From Lysobacterales bacterium (lineage in GTDB: Bacteria > Pseudomonadota > Gammaproteobacteria > Xanthomonadales > Marinicellaceae), in assembly GCA_027067055.1 (NCBI GenBank), contig JAMOMK010000029.1, positions 1 through 50,124 on the forward strand: 50,124 nucleotides of DNA, in the 5' to 3' direction. Below, piece after piece: positions 25,701 through 34,706 of the stretch; the stretch's first letter is position 1, and every line of letters begins with the position of its first letter. Under the pieces are notes generated by a model. The model was not told where the DNA came from. It did not search any database and worked only from the letters and a program-made list of their open reading frames with translations. The position numbers and the translations under genes were made by a program.

Positions 25701-26748
25701 TAGTATTTTCAAACGGTTTGTCCGGCTAGATCAGCATAAAAGTATTTCTGGTACTGGCATTGGATTATCTGTGGTTAAAGAAATAGTAGAGACCAACAAT
25801 GGTCAAGTTAAGGTAATTAGTGAGTGGGGTAAAGGCTCTGAATTTATTATTACATTTCCAATATCAGATATTGACAGCAACAATGAATTATCACAAGTGA
25901 TGGTGAAACAATTGGTTAGTAATACTAAAAATGAGATTAACTGTAACTATAGCAAAATTATTTCTAGGCGCAAAAGGGCAAAAAACAAAATTATCGTATT
26001 AATTATCGAAGATAATTTAGACATGCAAGCTCATATAGGCAATGTTCTTAAAGAGCACTTCTATTGTTTATTTGCCGATAGGGGTAGAAAAGGTATTGCT
26101 TTAGCACTAAAAGAGGTTCCTGATGTTGTTATTTGTGATGTCATGATGCCTACTATGGACGGTTATCAAGTTACAAGAGTGTTGCGTCATGATGGTAGAA
26201 CTTCACACATTCCCATAATAATGTTAACTGCTTTAAATACCAGAGAAAGCCGCATTAAGGGGTGGCGTGAAAACATTGACACCTATATTACTAAGCCATT
26301 TGATTCTACTGAATTAAATGCTCAAATTAAGAATATATTAACTATTCGAAAACTCCTTCAAAACCAAACAAATAAGGCCATTAAAAACAACATACCATTA
26401 AGTTCTATCGATTTACCTAAACAAGACCAAAAATTCATTGAGAAATTTAGAGATGTTATCGCTAAGCATTATGTGAATGAATATTTCCAAGTTGCTGACA
26501 TCGCATCCAAAATGGCAGTAAGTGAGCGCCAATTACAAAGGAAAATAAAGGCTTTGATTAATGAAAGCCCAATGGATATGCTACGGGAATACCGCCTTGA
26601 AAAATCTGCAATGAAACTAAAAGATGGTTATCAAGTAGGCATTGTAAGTGATGCTGTCGGTTTTAGTTCAGTTTCGTATTACAGCAGGTGTTTTAAGAAA
26701 AAATATGGAATGACTCCCAAACGATACCAAACACTAAATAAACGATAA
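22765..26748 (+). CDS. One-protein hybrid two-component regulator (Reg_prop/Y_Y_Y sensor kinase-REC-AraC), module 1
   Basis: 1327 aa from the ATG at 22765, where a signal sequence begins; an upstream in-frame GTG lies in a MITE. The order is: signal peptide; periplasmic two-propeller sensor with Reg_prop repeats (GFLWIATKHGL, GALWIGTNQG, GNIWLGREDG, GTMWVGTFHNGL); Y_Y_Y domain about 685-750; TM helix about 762-784; HisKA with H826 (THELKTPLS); HATPase_c (DNGMGI, GTGIGLS); receiver with D1125 (CDVMMPTMDG); and AraC helix-turn-helix about 1240-1327. This is the HTCS architecture best known from Bacteroidetes carbohydrate sensing. It senses outside the cytoplasm and acts as its own transcription factor. 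The adjacent small secreted proteins and the paralogous module at 44904-49841 suggest a peptide-linked signal here. Converges with tolC. Confidence 0.93.
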   Translation: MKQLEFILIALFLTNSLYAFSAKISNITVKDGLPSTIVRDVLQDNFGFLWIATKHGLVKYDGYEVEIINDYDDKSLGDIWSLVLNDDNHIIIASKTRGLFKYKHGIIEQINILQNLKNLEITSIEVDSNGALWIGTNQGTYHYFEEKLIEVRSFKNEISYGFLKFDEKKILSLTNKSIIKYNVDSKSSKKVYGPKNDKLNKVIHKDLKGNIWLGREDGLYIFNNECLCFENSFKELEDKVVYSLESNQEYLWIGTIYDDLFIYEYKTSKLNKISKNLNKFGLTDKKSILSLYYDNTGTMWVGTFHNGLFSINSNHLDFKSRNSKSDKFFCSNNFTVHDILKTNDGSLLLATENGLVRIDRDGNCSSFNHEEDNENSLSANLLLSLQQSSNGDVWITNNEIGIDKLSTDTWSIERKAKKANNLDFYFSVEVEPGKLILGSFKKGLYTYDIAKDSIEKINTIDSKYDSSSFYMYSVNKNGQYYFGTDNGVAFLNQKNTLEQVTIDHNNEFLEITALNFDKKGALWIGVNNKYLLKYTTDGVIQNITNHLVKSNNPIKVFSIIPTDIDTLWFSSNKGIHKLNTNTYENWEFNAQDGLQGNGFLGQSYHHEENGNIYFGGKDGINYFNPHQVSLSTSSPQTAITKFKYFNKVLDVGVKTDSNFILDKPINYLDEIELGYQDYIIGFEFAALDYADSMRNKYAYRLKGLNNNWVYVDANDRKVSYTNLKPGNYTFQVKASNKDGMWNHTPKELKIKVNPAPWFSPWAYFSYLFILVLIIWWYVSYKTLASRKRARELEKEVKERTHDANLQRKIVESLLKHKNEVFANITHELKTPLSLIIGPIDQLRQEVILVENKDILNMVQRNAKRLLLMVGQILKLSQAEVDKGAIRESQNIKPILTMLYESFSPLADDKNLNLILINEHDANIYTTSECLEIIIGNLLSNALKYTNSGGEISLVSKLIDDNILISVKDNGMGIDKKDLGSIFKRFVRLDQHKSISGTGIGLSVVKEIVETNNGQVKVISEWGKGSEFIITFPISDIDSNNELSQVMVKQLVSNTKNEINCNYSKIISRRKRAKNKIIVLIIEDNLDMQAHIGNVLKEHFYCLFADRGRKGIALALKEVPDVVICDVMMPTMDGYQVTRVLRHDGRTSHIPIIMLTALNTRESRIKGWRENIDTYITKPFDSTELNAQIKNILTIRKLLQNQTNKAIKNNIPLSSIDLPKQDQKFIEKFRDVIAKHYVNEYFQVADIASKMAVSERQLQRKIKALINESPMDMLREYRLEKSAMKLKDGYQVGIVSDAVGFSSVSYYSRCFKKKYGMTPKRYQTLNKR

Positions 26749-26811
26749 GGTACTCTGTCAGGAGGTGAATATCCCCCGTAGGTACGAGGGATTAAATTAT
26801 AAAGAGGGGGT

Positions 26812-28176
26812 TTACATAAGAATTTTATTAATGGTAAATATATCTTCTTCTGTCAAATCACCAGCAGAGCGTTTTAAGCCGAGGTATTGAATAAAATAAT
26901 CGTATTTGGCTTTAGAGTAATCACGTTGAGCTTGGTATAAACTGCGTTGCGAGTTAAGTACGTCAACGATAGTGCGTGTGCCGACTTCATAACCTGCTTC
27001 GGTTGCCTCTAGGCCGCTTTGGGCTGAAATCATCGCTTGTTTGCGTGCTTGCACACTACTTTTTGCTGCCAGTGTTCCGTGATAAGCATTACGTACTTTT
27101 CTGACGATACTGCGTCGTGTTTGTTCATATCGATCCATCGCTGCTTTGTGGTTGTGTACCGATTGACGAACTTGAGATTGTGTTCTACCACCAGAGTAAA
27201 TTGGCAAGTTAAAATTTAGTGTTGCAGTATTTGTTTCGGAAGTTCTATCGGTTTCAAAGACATCAACAATAAAGCCTCCTGGGTTGTTGGGGTCTGGCCT
27301 GGATTGTGAAAAAGTAGCATTTGGGTTTAATGAATGGTTGCGAGATAGGTTAAGACCAATTGTTGGGAGGTGCCCTGCTTTGTTGACTTGTATTTGTTTT
27401 TCTGCAATTTCTGTATCTAATAATGCTGCTGCTAGCTCTGGGTTAGTTCCAATAGCTTGTTCTTGGTAAACATCCATTGTTTTTAAGGTAAGGTCATTAT
27501 AGTCAATATCATCAGGAACAGGGTTAAGTTCGTCATAATATCTTTGTGTTATTTCAAACAAGGCCTCTTTGCTGTCATCTAACTGGTTGTTGGCAAGAAT
27601 AACCGAGGCACGAGCCCCGTCATAACGAGCCCGTGACTCGTGGACATCAGTAATAGCAGCTAAACCCACTTCAAATCGTTGTTCAGCTTGATCAAGTTGT
27701 CTTTGGATGGCTTTTTCTTCAGCTTTTGAAAATGTAAAGGAGTCTATCGCGCCAAGCACATTAAAATAGTTTTGTGCAACACGTAGGATAAAGTCTTGAT
27801 ATTGGGTGTCATAATCTGAGACAGATTTTAATACCTGAAGTTTGGATATTTTATAATTACCATAGTTTTTATGGTCATAAATAGACTGGTTAACTCCTAT
27901 GTTCCAGCCTTCTGTATTAATATCAAAAGTTTGAAAAGGAATAAGGCTACCACCACTTTCTGTATCACCTTTGGTTTTGTTCCAGCCCCCATTGATTTGC
28001 GGCAAAAATGCGGCAAAGGCTTGTTTTTTCCCTTCGCTACTGGCATTTAGTGTGTTTTTGGCAGCAGATAACTGTGGGTCATGTGCTTCGGATTGTTTAA
28101 AGACTTCGGCTAAATCTGCACTTAATGCGGAAAAGCTAAGAGTCAAAGCGCTTAGGCTTATTGCTAATTTTTTCAT
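26812..28176 (-). CDS. tolC: TolC family outer-membrane efflux/secretion channel
   Basis: 454 aa, typical TolC length, with signal peptide MKKLAISLSALTLSFSALSA. The two halves share the OEP pattern (FKQSEAHDPQLSAAKN near the N-terminus, YEVGTRTIVDVLNSQRSLYQ near the C-terminus). It forms the trimeric outer-membrane duct for type I secretion and RND or ABC efflux. The gene follows a Pcm-like methyltransferase gene by 15 nt, an arrangement common in gammaproteobacteria. It ends 63 bp from the end of the module 1 kinase gene, on the opposite strand. Confidence 0.94.
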   Translation of the reverse strand: MKKLAISLSALTLSFSALSADLAEVFKQSEAHDPQLSAAKNTLNASSEGKKQAFAAFLPQINGGWNKTKGDTESGGSLIPFQTFDINTEGWNIGVNQSIYDHKNYGNYKISKLQVLKSVSDYDTQYQDFILRVAQNYFNVLGAIDSFTFSKAEEKAIQRQLDQAEQRFEVGLAAITDVHESRARYDGARASVILANNQLDDSKEALFEITQRYYDELNPVPDDIDYNDLTLKTMDVYQEQAIGTNPELAAALLDTEIAEKQIQVNKAGHLPTIGLNLSRNHSLNPNATFSQSRPDPNNPGGFIVDVFETDRTSETNTATLNFNLPIYSGGRTQSQVRQSVHNHKAAMDRYEQTRRSIVRKVRNAYHGTLAAKSSVQARKQAMISAQSGLEATEAGYEVGTRTIVDVLNSQRSLYQAQRDYSKAKYDYFIQYLGLKRSAGDLTEEDIFTINKILM

Positions 28177-28191
28177 AATTTTATTTGTGTT

Positions 28192-28842
28192 TTATAGTTC
28201 GAATACTGATTTTTCTTCTAGTGTTTGTAATGGTTTGACAACAGTTTCGAATAAAGTTTCAATTTGAGCTTGTCCATCTGTGCTTTTCGTAATGAGGCAA
28301 GCCGACATAATAGGGTAAGTGCCAACAATGGCAAATATTTTCCCATCTTGTTTAATATTCTCAAGTAAGAATTCTGGTGTTTCTTCAAATGAACCCGTAG
28401 CAACGATACAATCGTACTTATAGGTAGAATTTAGGTTAAAAACATTATTTTTTTCACACTTAACATTGGTAATATTGGCTTCTGTTAATTTTTCAAGTGC
28501 TAAATCAATGAAATCTTGATAAATATCAACACTGGTAACGTGATCTGCAGATAAAGCCAGTAAAGCTGTCATATAAGCACTGCCTGTGCCAATTTCTAAT
28601 ATTTTTTCTGTACCTGTTAAGTTTAACGACTGCAAAATTCGCCCCTCTAGTATAGGCTTCATCATGTATTCATCATGAGCCATTGGGATTTCAAAATCAC
28701 TAAATGCTAGTTTTCTGTGTTCGACAGGGGCAAATTCTTCACGCTGTAGCTTGCGCATCAGGTTGATATTATCTGGACTGACAAAGTCCCATGTGCGGAC
28801 TTGGTTGAGTAACATGTTTTCTCTAGCTGTATTAAAATTCAT
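28192..28842 (-). CDS. Protein-L-isoaspartate O-methyltransferase-like protein
   Basis: 216 aa from the ATG at 28842, chosen because AGGTG lies 6 nt upstream. The SAM-binding motif LEIGTGSAYMTALLA (about 79-93) and N-terminal ARENMLLNQVRTWDF fit the Pcm-like family found upstream of tolC. Repair of isoaspartyl residues is the family role, but this subgroup differs from canonical Pcm and may act on another substrate. Co-directional with tolC (15 nt). Confidence 0.85.
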   Translation of the reverse strand: MNFNTARENMLLNQVRTWDFVSPDNINLMRKLQREEFAPVEHRKLAFSDFEIPMAHDEYMMKPILEGRILQSLNLTGTEKILEIGTGSAYMTALLALSADHVTSVDIYQDFIDLALEKLTEANITNVKCEKNNVFNLNSTYKYDCIVATGSFEETPEFLLENIKQDGKIFAIVGTYPIMSACLITKSTDGQAQIETLFETVVKPLQTLEEKSVFEL

Positions 28843-28974
28843 TGTTTTCACCTAATTTTTGGTTCTTTGTGGCAATTGTCTCTATAATTGCGCGGTTAGA
28901 ATAATTATTTAACGAATAGTGGGTGCATAAGTTACCTTAAAACTATTATTAACACAATGGGCTAAAAGTCACTA

Positions 28975-29601
28975 ATGCATGTAAAACAACTCAAAGAACT
29001 GTTAATTGACGGTCTAAAAGATCTTAATCTTGACACCGCTCAAGCAGATAAGCTTATAGACTATGTTTTGTTATTGGAAAAATGGAACAAAACCTATAAT
29101 ATTACAGCTATTCGTGACCTTAAGCAGATGGTTATTTTACACCTGATTGATAGTGCGTCAGTTTACCGCTATTTAATCGGAAACTCAATCATTGATGTCG
29201 GAACTGGTGGAGGAATTCCAGGAATTATCTTTGCTATTCTCAATCCTCAATTAAATACAACTTTATTAGACAGCAGTCAAAAGAAGACTCGATTTCTACG
29301 ATTTGCCCAAAGGCAGCTTAAATTAGCCAATGTCACAATAGTTTGTCAAAGAGTTGAAAAATATCAAGCCATAAAACCCTATGATGTGGTAATATCACGA
29401 GCCTTCACCGAAGTCGGGAATTTTTTAAAATTATCTGGGCACTTGTGTGCTGATTCAGGGCAGATGCTAGCAATGAAAGGCCCTCGAATTGAATCAGAAA
29501 AGAATGCACAAGAACAAGGCTTTGAATTAGTGCAAGATATTGATGTGAAGGTGCCTTTTTTAGAGGCACAAAGACGATTATTGGTATTTAATAAATTATG
29601 A
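28975..29601 (+). CDS. rsmG: 16S rRNA (guanine527-N7)-methyltransferase
   Basis: 208 aa, full length for RsmG (GidB). The SAM site DVGTGGGIPGIIFAI (about 66-80) and LEKWNKTYNITAIRD near residue 40 are family signatures. It methylates G527 in 16S rRNA. Its stop overlaps the parA start by 4 nt, preserving the classic rsmG-parA-parB order near the replication origin of many bacteria. Confidence 0.96.
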   Translation: MHVKQLKELLIDGLKDLNLDTAQADKLIDYVLLLEKWNKTYNITAIRDLKQMVILHLIDSASVYRYLIGNSIIDVGTGGGIPGIIFAILNPQLNTTLLDSSQKKTRFLRFAQRQLKLANVTIVCQRVEKYQAIKPYDVVISRAFTEVGNFLKLSGHLCADSGQMLAMKGPRIESEKNAQEQGFELVQDIDVKVPFLEAQRRLLVFNKL

Positions 29602-30371
29602 GTAAACAAACTAAAGTATTTGCTATCGCCAACCAAAAAGGTGGAGTGGGGAAAACAACAACCAGTGTTAATTTGGCAGCAGGTATGGCTCAGTTAAACA
29701 AGTCTGTATTACTTATTGATTTAGACCCACAAGGAAATGCCACAATGGGATGTGGAATTAATTCACGTGAAGTCCAACCCAATGCTTGTGACATGTTATT
29801 GCAAGAAGACAACATCAACAATTTAATTTTACGTGCTGAATCGGCCAATATGGATGTTATTGGTTCCAATACTGATTTAACCGCTGCAGAATTAGAGTTG
29901 ATGGGACAAAACACTCCAGAAACAGTATTAAAGAAACAGCTCGGTCGTCTAGAAAAGCACTACGACTATATCATTATTGATTGCCCTCCTTCACTCAACA
30001 TCTTAACCATTAATGCGTTGGTGGCAGCAGATGGAATTATTATTCCAATGCAGTGCGAATATTATGCTTTGGAAGGTTTGGCATCCTTATTAGATACAAT
30101 TCAACGAGTGCAATCAAGTGCGAATCCAAATTTGGAAATTGAAGGCATTATTCGCACCATGTTTGATGGGCGTAATAATTTAGCCAATGATGTCTCTGCA
30201 CAGTTGCTAGAACATTTTGGTGACAAAGTTTATATCACTGTTATTCCCCGAAATGTGCGTGTGGCAGAAGCACCATCTCATGGAATGAGCGTTATTGAGT
30301 ATGATAAATCATCTCGCGGAGCGATTGCTTATATTGGCTTTGCCGGCGAAGTAATTAGAGGAAATAGCTAA
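29598..30371 (+). CDS. parA: Chromosome partitioning ATPase ParA (Soj)
   Basis: 257 aa. Deviant Walker A motif NQKGGVGKTTT near the N-terminus and a Walker B region IIIDCPPSLN are present. It drives segregation of the origin region with ParB. It overlaps rsmG by 4 nt and shares one base with parB. A palindrome TTCACGTGAA at 29762-29771 resembles the core of parS but lacks the flanking bases. Confidence 0.96.
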   Translation: MSKQTKVFAIANQKGGVGKTTTSVNLAAGMAQLNKSVLLIDLDPQGNATMGCGINSREVQPNACDMLLQEDNINNLILRAESANMDVIGSNTDLTAAELELMGQNTPETVLKKQLGRLEKHYDYIIIDCPPSLNILTINALVAADGIIIPMQCEYYALEGLASLLDTIQRVQSSANPNLEIEGIIRTMFDGRNNLANDVSAQLLEHFGDKVYITVIPRNVRVAEAPSHGMSVIEYDKSSRGAIAYIGFAGEVIRGNS

Positions 30372-31231
30372 TGGCAGCAAAGAAAAGAGGTTTGGGGCGC
30401 GGACTTGATGCACTTTTAGGTGCAAAACCCAAAGATGTTGGCAACCAAAGAGGTTCAGATAAACAATTAACAGAGCTAGATGTTGATTTGATACGACCAG
30501 GAAAATACCAACCTCGAACCAAGATGGATATGATGAAACTGCGAGAGTTGGCTGATTCACTCAAAGCCCAAGGAATGGTGCAACCTGTGATTGTGCGTAG
30601 TATTGGAAAAAACAAATATGAAATTATTGCTGGTGAACGCCGTTGGCGTGCTGCTCAGATAGCAGAAATGAGCAAGATACCTGTCGTTGTACGCAATGTT
30701 GATGATCGACAAACCATAGCTATGGCGTTGATTGAAAACATTCAACGTGAAGACTTAAACCCATTGGAGGAAGCCGTTGCCCTGCAACGCCTGATAAAAG
30801 AGTTTGAACTCACACACCAAGAAGCCGCTAATGCCGTTGGCCGTTCACGTGTAGCCGTGAGTAATTTATTGCGTCTTTTGGATTTACATAAAGATGTTAA
30901 AAAATTAGTTGATGATGGCAAACTTGAAATGGGTCATGCCCGTGCCTTATTGGCACTAGAAAAAAACCAACAATTAGAAGCGGCCCATGAAATCATCGCA
31001 AAAGCGATGAGTGTTCGCGTCACAGAAAAATTTATTAAATCTTTTGGCAAAGAAAAAATTGAAATGCCAGAAAAGAAAGTCGATAGAGATATTCTAAGAC
31101 TTGAACAAGAACTAACAGAAAAATTGTGTTCAACAGTGGAAATCAAACACAGCAACAAGGGCAAAGGAAAACTAATCATCAACTACCACTCAGTGGATGA
31201 ATTAGATGGAATACTTGCCCGAATTAAATAA
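30371..31231 (+). CDS. parB: Chromosome partitioning protein ParB (Spo0J)
   Basis: 286 aa. The N-terminal KKRGLGRGLDALLG is the ParB start motif. The CTP-binding region is seen in IRPGKYQPR and AGERRWRAAQIA, followed by NIQREDLNPLEEA and the HTH (THQEAANAVGRSRVAVSNLLR). It binds parS and loads onto DNA as a sliding clamp. Its start overlaps the parA stop. A consensus parS site was not found in the window. Confidence 0.96.
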   Translation: MAAKKRGLGRGLDALLGAKPKDVGNQRGSDKQLTELDVDLIRPGKYQPRTKMDMMKLRELADSLKAQGMVQPVIVRSIGKNKYEIIAGERRWRAAQIAEMSKIPVVVRNVDDRQTIAMALIENIQREDLNPLEEAVALQRLIKEFELTHQEAANAVGRSRVAVSNLLRLLDLHKDVKKLVDDGKLEMGHARALLALEKNQQLEAAHEIIAKAMSVRVTEKFIKSFGKEKIEMPEKKVDRDILRLEQELTEKLCSTVEIKHSNKGKGKLIINYHSVDELDGILARIK

Positions 31232-31292
31232 CAGAGAATCATGTAAAGTTCTCTAATTACAAACAAATTCACACACAATAACACATAAGGCT

Positions 31293-33047
31293 ATGTCAAA
31301 TACAACATTACAATCCCTAGAAAACTGGGTTAAAAAAGTGGCGCAATTAACCGCGCCTGAGCAAATCGTTTGGTGCACAGGTTCTGAATCTGAAAAGAAA
31401 GAACTGGATGATTTATTATTATCAACAGGTGATTACATTAAATTAAATGAAGAAACGCATCCGAATTGCTTTTTGCATTTATCCGATCCGCAAGATGTGG
31501 CACGTGTTGAGCATCTAACATTTATTTGTACGGAAGAAAAAGAAGATGCAGGTCCAAACAACCATTGGATGAACCCTCAAAAAGCACATGTTAAAATCGA
31601 TGAGCTGTTTGAAGGGTGCATGCAAGGGCGCACCATGTATGTTATTCCTTATTGTATGGGCCCAATTGACTCGCCCATTTCTCGCTGTGGTGTCGAAATT
31701 ACAGACAGCGCCTATGTCGTGCAAAATATGCGTTTAATGACACGTATGGGAACACCCGCACTAAAGCGAATAGAAAGCGAAGGACACTTTGTTAAAGGTT
31801 TACACTCAACAGGAGAACTTGATCCTGATCGTCGTTATATCATGCACTTTCCTGAAGAGTTGACCATTAAATCTTATGGTTCAGGCTATGGTGGTAATGC
31901 CTTGTTAGGCAAAAAATGCCACGCCTTGCGCATTGGCTCATACCAAGCGAAAACAGAAGGTTGGTTGGCTGAACATATGCTTATTTTGGGTTTAGAAAAC
32001 CCACAAGGTGAAACCCATTATATAGCAGCGGCCTTTCCATCTGCTTGTGGCAAAACAAACTTAGCCATGTTAATTCCACCAGAAGGCTATGTTAAAGATG
32101 GCTGGAAAATCACCACAATAGGTGATGACATTTGTTGGATGCGCTCAGGAGAAGATGGACGATTGTGGGCAATTAACCCTGAGGCTGGCTTTTTTGGTGT
32201 AGCTCCAGGTACGGCACAGGACACAAACCCTAATGCACTTGCCATGTTATACCAAGATACTATATTCACCAATGTTGGTTTAACCGATGATAATCAACCG
32301 TGGTGGGAGGGACTCGATGATAGAGTGCCTGTTCAGGATTGGAAAGGTAATCCGTATAATCCTGAAAATGGTCCTGCTGCTCATCCAAACTCTCGCTTTA
32401 CTGTAGCATCAAAGCGTTGCCCGAGTTATTCACCCAAGGCAGAAGATGCTAAGGGAGTGCCTATATCGGCCATCGTATTTGGAGGTCGTCGCGAATCACT
32501 TGTTCCTCTTGTTACTCAAGCACGCAATTGGGCTCACGGTGTCTTAATGGGTGCAACGGTTGCATCCGAAACAACAGCAGCTGCAACAGGAGCTGTGGGC
32601 GTGGTTCGCCACGACCCAATGGCAATGAAACCATTTTGTGGTTATCATTTTGCAGATTACTGGTCACACTGGTTGTCTTTTGACAAAAAAGGGGCAAATT
32701 TGCCAGAGGTCTTTACTGTTAATTGGTTTAGAAAAGATGAAGATGGTAAATTTATGTGGCCAGGCTTTGGTGATAATATGCGTGTACTTGAGTGGATAGT
32801 TAAACGGGTGGCAGGAAGAGTTGATGCACAACCATCAGCGTTAGGTGACATGCCAAAAATAGAAGATTTTAATCTTGATGGATTGGATGGCTTTGACAAT
32901 GAAGACTTAACTCGATTACTTGCTGTAAACACAGCTGGCTGGGAAGATGAACTTAATAATACAATAGAATACTTACAAAGTTTTGGTAAGCGAGTGCCTC
33001 AAGAGCTATATGAGGAGCTTAAGATAACTCAATCTAAACTAGAGTAA
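31293..33047 (+). CDS. pckG: Phosphoenolpyruvate carboxykinase (GTP)
   Basis: 584 aa, the length of GTP-type PEPCK. It converts oxaloacetate and GTP to PEP and CO2 for gluconeogenesis. The GTP-class P-loop FPSACGKTN includes hyper-reactive C252 and K254. Further family motifs are GSGYGGNALLGKK and GGRRESLVPL. Most well-studied gammaproteobacteria such as E. coli use the unrelated ATP-type enzyme, so the GTP type is a useful lineage marker. It stands alone, 61 bp after parB. Confidence 0.96.
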   Translation: MSNTTLQSLENWVKKVAQLTAPEQIVWCTGSESEKKELDDLLLSTGDYIKLNEETHPNCFLHLSDPQDVARVEHLTFICTEEKEDAGPNNHWMNPQKAHVKIDELFEGCMQGRTMYVIPYCMGPIDSPISRCGVEITDSAYVVQNMRLMTRMGTPALKRIESEGHFVKGLHSTGELDPDRRYIMHFPEELTIKSYGSGYGGNALLGKKCHALRIGSYQAKTEGWLAEHMLILGLENPQGETHYIAAAFPSACGKTNLAMLIPPEGYVKDGWKITTIGDDICWMRSGEDGRLWAINPEAGFFGVAPGTAQDTNPNALAMLYQDTIFTNVGLTDDNQPWWEGLDDRVPVQDWKGNPYNPENGPAAHPNSRFTVASKRCPSYSPKAEDAKGVPISAIVFGGRRESLVPLVTQARNWAHGVLMGATVASETTAAATGAVGVVRHDPMAMKPFCGYHFADYWSHWLSFDKKGANLPEVFTVNWFRKDEDGKFMWPGFGDNMRVLEWIVKRVAGRVDAQPSALGDMPKIEDFNLDGLDGFDNEDLTRLLAVNTAGWEDELNNTIEYLQSFGKRVPQELYEELKITQSKLE

Positions 33048-33199
33048 ATCTGCTCCAAAGCCATGTAAGGCAATGGTAAAATAGTTGTTTTATGGTAAAT
33101 TTACAGAAAATGACATTAAAATGGTTTTCATACTTATTTTATTAGTTTATGCTAGTGTTAATTCAAGCTGTAACAATTGTTTACAAAAAGGGGAGTAGT

Positions 33200-33493
33200 A
33201 TGGACATAGCCAATTATATTTTTATCGTCGCCGCCGCATTAATGGCCTATTGTTTGTTTTTGGTATTAACGCTTAAGTCGCAATTTTCAGGTGGTTTAGT
33301 TGGAAAGTACTGGAAGTATTTAACTGTCTTAGTGGTTATATTTACTTTGGGCTATTTTGCTTTACCATTTTTCAATCAATTACCTGAGCATGTTTTACGT
33401 TTGACAGTAGCAGGCGTTTTTGTTTTTGGGGCACTATATGTTTTGATTACCATTAAGCTAATCAAGAGCATTATAGAAGCGTTCTCTGATTAG
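33200..33493 (+). CDS. Small integral membrane protein
   Basis: 97 aa from the ATG at 33200, preceded by GGGGAG at 5 nt, which decides this start over an upstream in-frame one. Three hydrophobic helices (about 3-25, 36-54 and 64-88). Not recognised. Its stop is 2 nt before the next gene, so the two are co-transcribed. Confidence 0.68.
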   Translation: MDIANYIFIVAAALMAYCLFLVLTLKSQFSGGLVGKYWKYLTVLVVIFTLGYFALPFFNQLPEHVLRLTVAGVFVFGALYVLITIKLIKSIIEAFSD

Positions 33494-33495
33494 CC

Positions 33496-33957
33496 ATGAG
33501 TAAAATCTACCGCAGAACCGCAAAAGGTGATGAAGAAATTGAGAAAAGAACCTATAAATTAGATCATTTCCACCGCTTTGTGCTTATTATGATAAATGGC
33601 AAAAAAAATGCGGATGCAATTATTTCAAGCTCCTCTGAGCAATGGCATCCAAAACAGTGTATAAGTGACTTAGAGCACAGTGGTTTTATTGAAAATATAG
33701 ACAACATTCCAAATGTAAAAATCAAGTCAAGAGTTGGAAACTTGCAACAAGATTTGATTGCAACTATTCAAAAACACTTGCCAGATAATAACACCAAAGT
33801 TATTAACAAAATCCTCAATGCAAAAAATACTCGTAAAAAGCTCTCTGATGCAATAGATAGTGCCTGTATCTTTATTAAGTTAACTATTTCTGAAGATATT
33901 TCAAAAAACCTTAAAATCGAATTGCATAAAATTCTTGATAGCTCAACAGAGGTATAA
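33496..33957 (+). CDS. Hypothetical cytoplasmic protein
   Basis: 153 aa, basic, no signal peptide. The N-terminal half (HRFVLIMINGKKNADAII, then CISDLEHSGFIENI) looks like a small winged-helix-like unit of the kind found in some bacterial regulators, but I cannot name the family. It follows a membrane-protein gene by 2 nt and is probably expressed with it. Confidence 0.62.
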   Translation: MSKIYRRTAKGDEEIEKRTYKLDHFHRFVLIMINGKKNADAIISSSSEQWHPKQCISDLEHSGFIENIDNIPNVKIKSRVGNLQQDLIATIQKHLPDNNTKVINKILNAKNTRKKLSDAIDSACIFIKLTISEDISKNLKIELHKILDSSTEV

Positions 33958-34130
33958 TCTAGACAAAATAATACAGACAGCAAAAAAGGATTGCAAAATT
34001 TGAGTTACAGGTGCTATATTAGTAAACGGTAATTTAGCAACGCCTTAAATAAAAAAAATTTAGACTTTCAGCTAAATAATAACACACATTAGTAAGAGCA
34101 GAGTAATGCACTTAAAAGAGGAGATAGAAT

Positions 34131-34700
34131 ATGAATACTTCATGGGGATGGCTCAAAAGTGGATTGATACTGGGGGCAGTATTTCTACTAGCAGTCGCTT
34201 TAGTTAAACCAATCGGTGTATCAACACAATATGTGATTGCAGATTGTTTTATTTTTTGTAAATTAAACCCAGAGCTAGCAAAAGAGACCATAGATTCTGA
34301 CGGAAACAAAACCTATTCGAGTTCCAATGCATATTTAAATAAAAGTAATGGCAAATATGCAAAAAGCAGCTTAAATATTTCTAACTATGGCTTTGTTTTT
34401 GTTATCGCTATGTTTTTAGGTGGTTTTGCTGCCTCTAAACTGGGTGGTCCAAAAGTTGAAAAGGAAGAGAGCTGGATTCCGCAAGTTTGGCGAGAAAACT
34501 TAGGTTCCTCGTGGACAAAGCGGATGATAGGAGCCTTTGCTTCTGGTTTCTTTATATTATTTGGTGCTCGTTTAGCAGGTGGGTGTACATCAGGTCATAT
34601 GATGAGTGGCATGATGCAAACATCACTTAGTGGCTACATATTTGCTGCTGGTGTTTTTGCTATTGCTGTGCCTGTATCCATTATTGTGTTTAAGAAATAG
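34131..34700 (+). CDS. YeeE/YedE family transporter, first half
   Basis: 189 aa with about four membrane helices. GARLAGGCTSGHMMSG carries the conserved cysteine through which YeeE/TsuA-type proteins pass thiosulfate or related sulfur species. GAGGAG lies about 8 nt before the ATG. It pairs with the second half 6 nt downstream, as in split PmpA/PmpB-type systems. The inserted loop (about residues 35-75, with DCFIFCKLN) is longer than usual and periplasmic or cytoplasmic placement is unclear. Confidence 0.88.
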   Translation: MNTSWGWLKSGLILGAVFLLAVALVKPIGVSTQYVIADCFIFCKLNPELAKETIDSDGNKTYSSSNAYLNKSNGKYAKSSLNISNYGFVFVIAMFLGGFAASKLGGPKVEKEESWIPQVWRENLGSSWTKRMIGAFASGFFILFGARLAGGCTSGHMMSGMMQTSLSGYIFAAGVFAIAVPVSIIVFKK

Positions 34701-34706
34701 GAGCTT

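Noticed and set aside
26755-26812. Terminator between the module 1 kinase and tolC
   Set aside because: Only a weak imperfect stem (CCCCCGTAGGTACGAGGG) without a proper U-run; not supported enough to list.
29762-29771. TTCACGTGAA inside parA (also at 1923-1932) as a parS site
   Set aside because: Only the 10-bp core matches; the outer bases of the 16-bp parS consensus are wrong in both places, and one lies in the peptidase gene.
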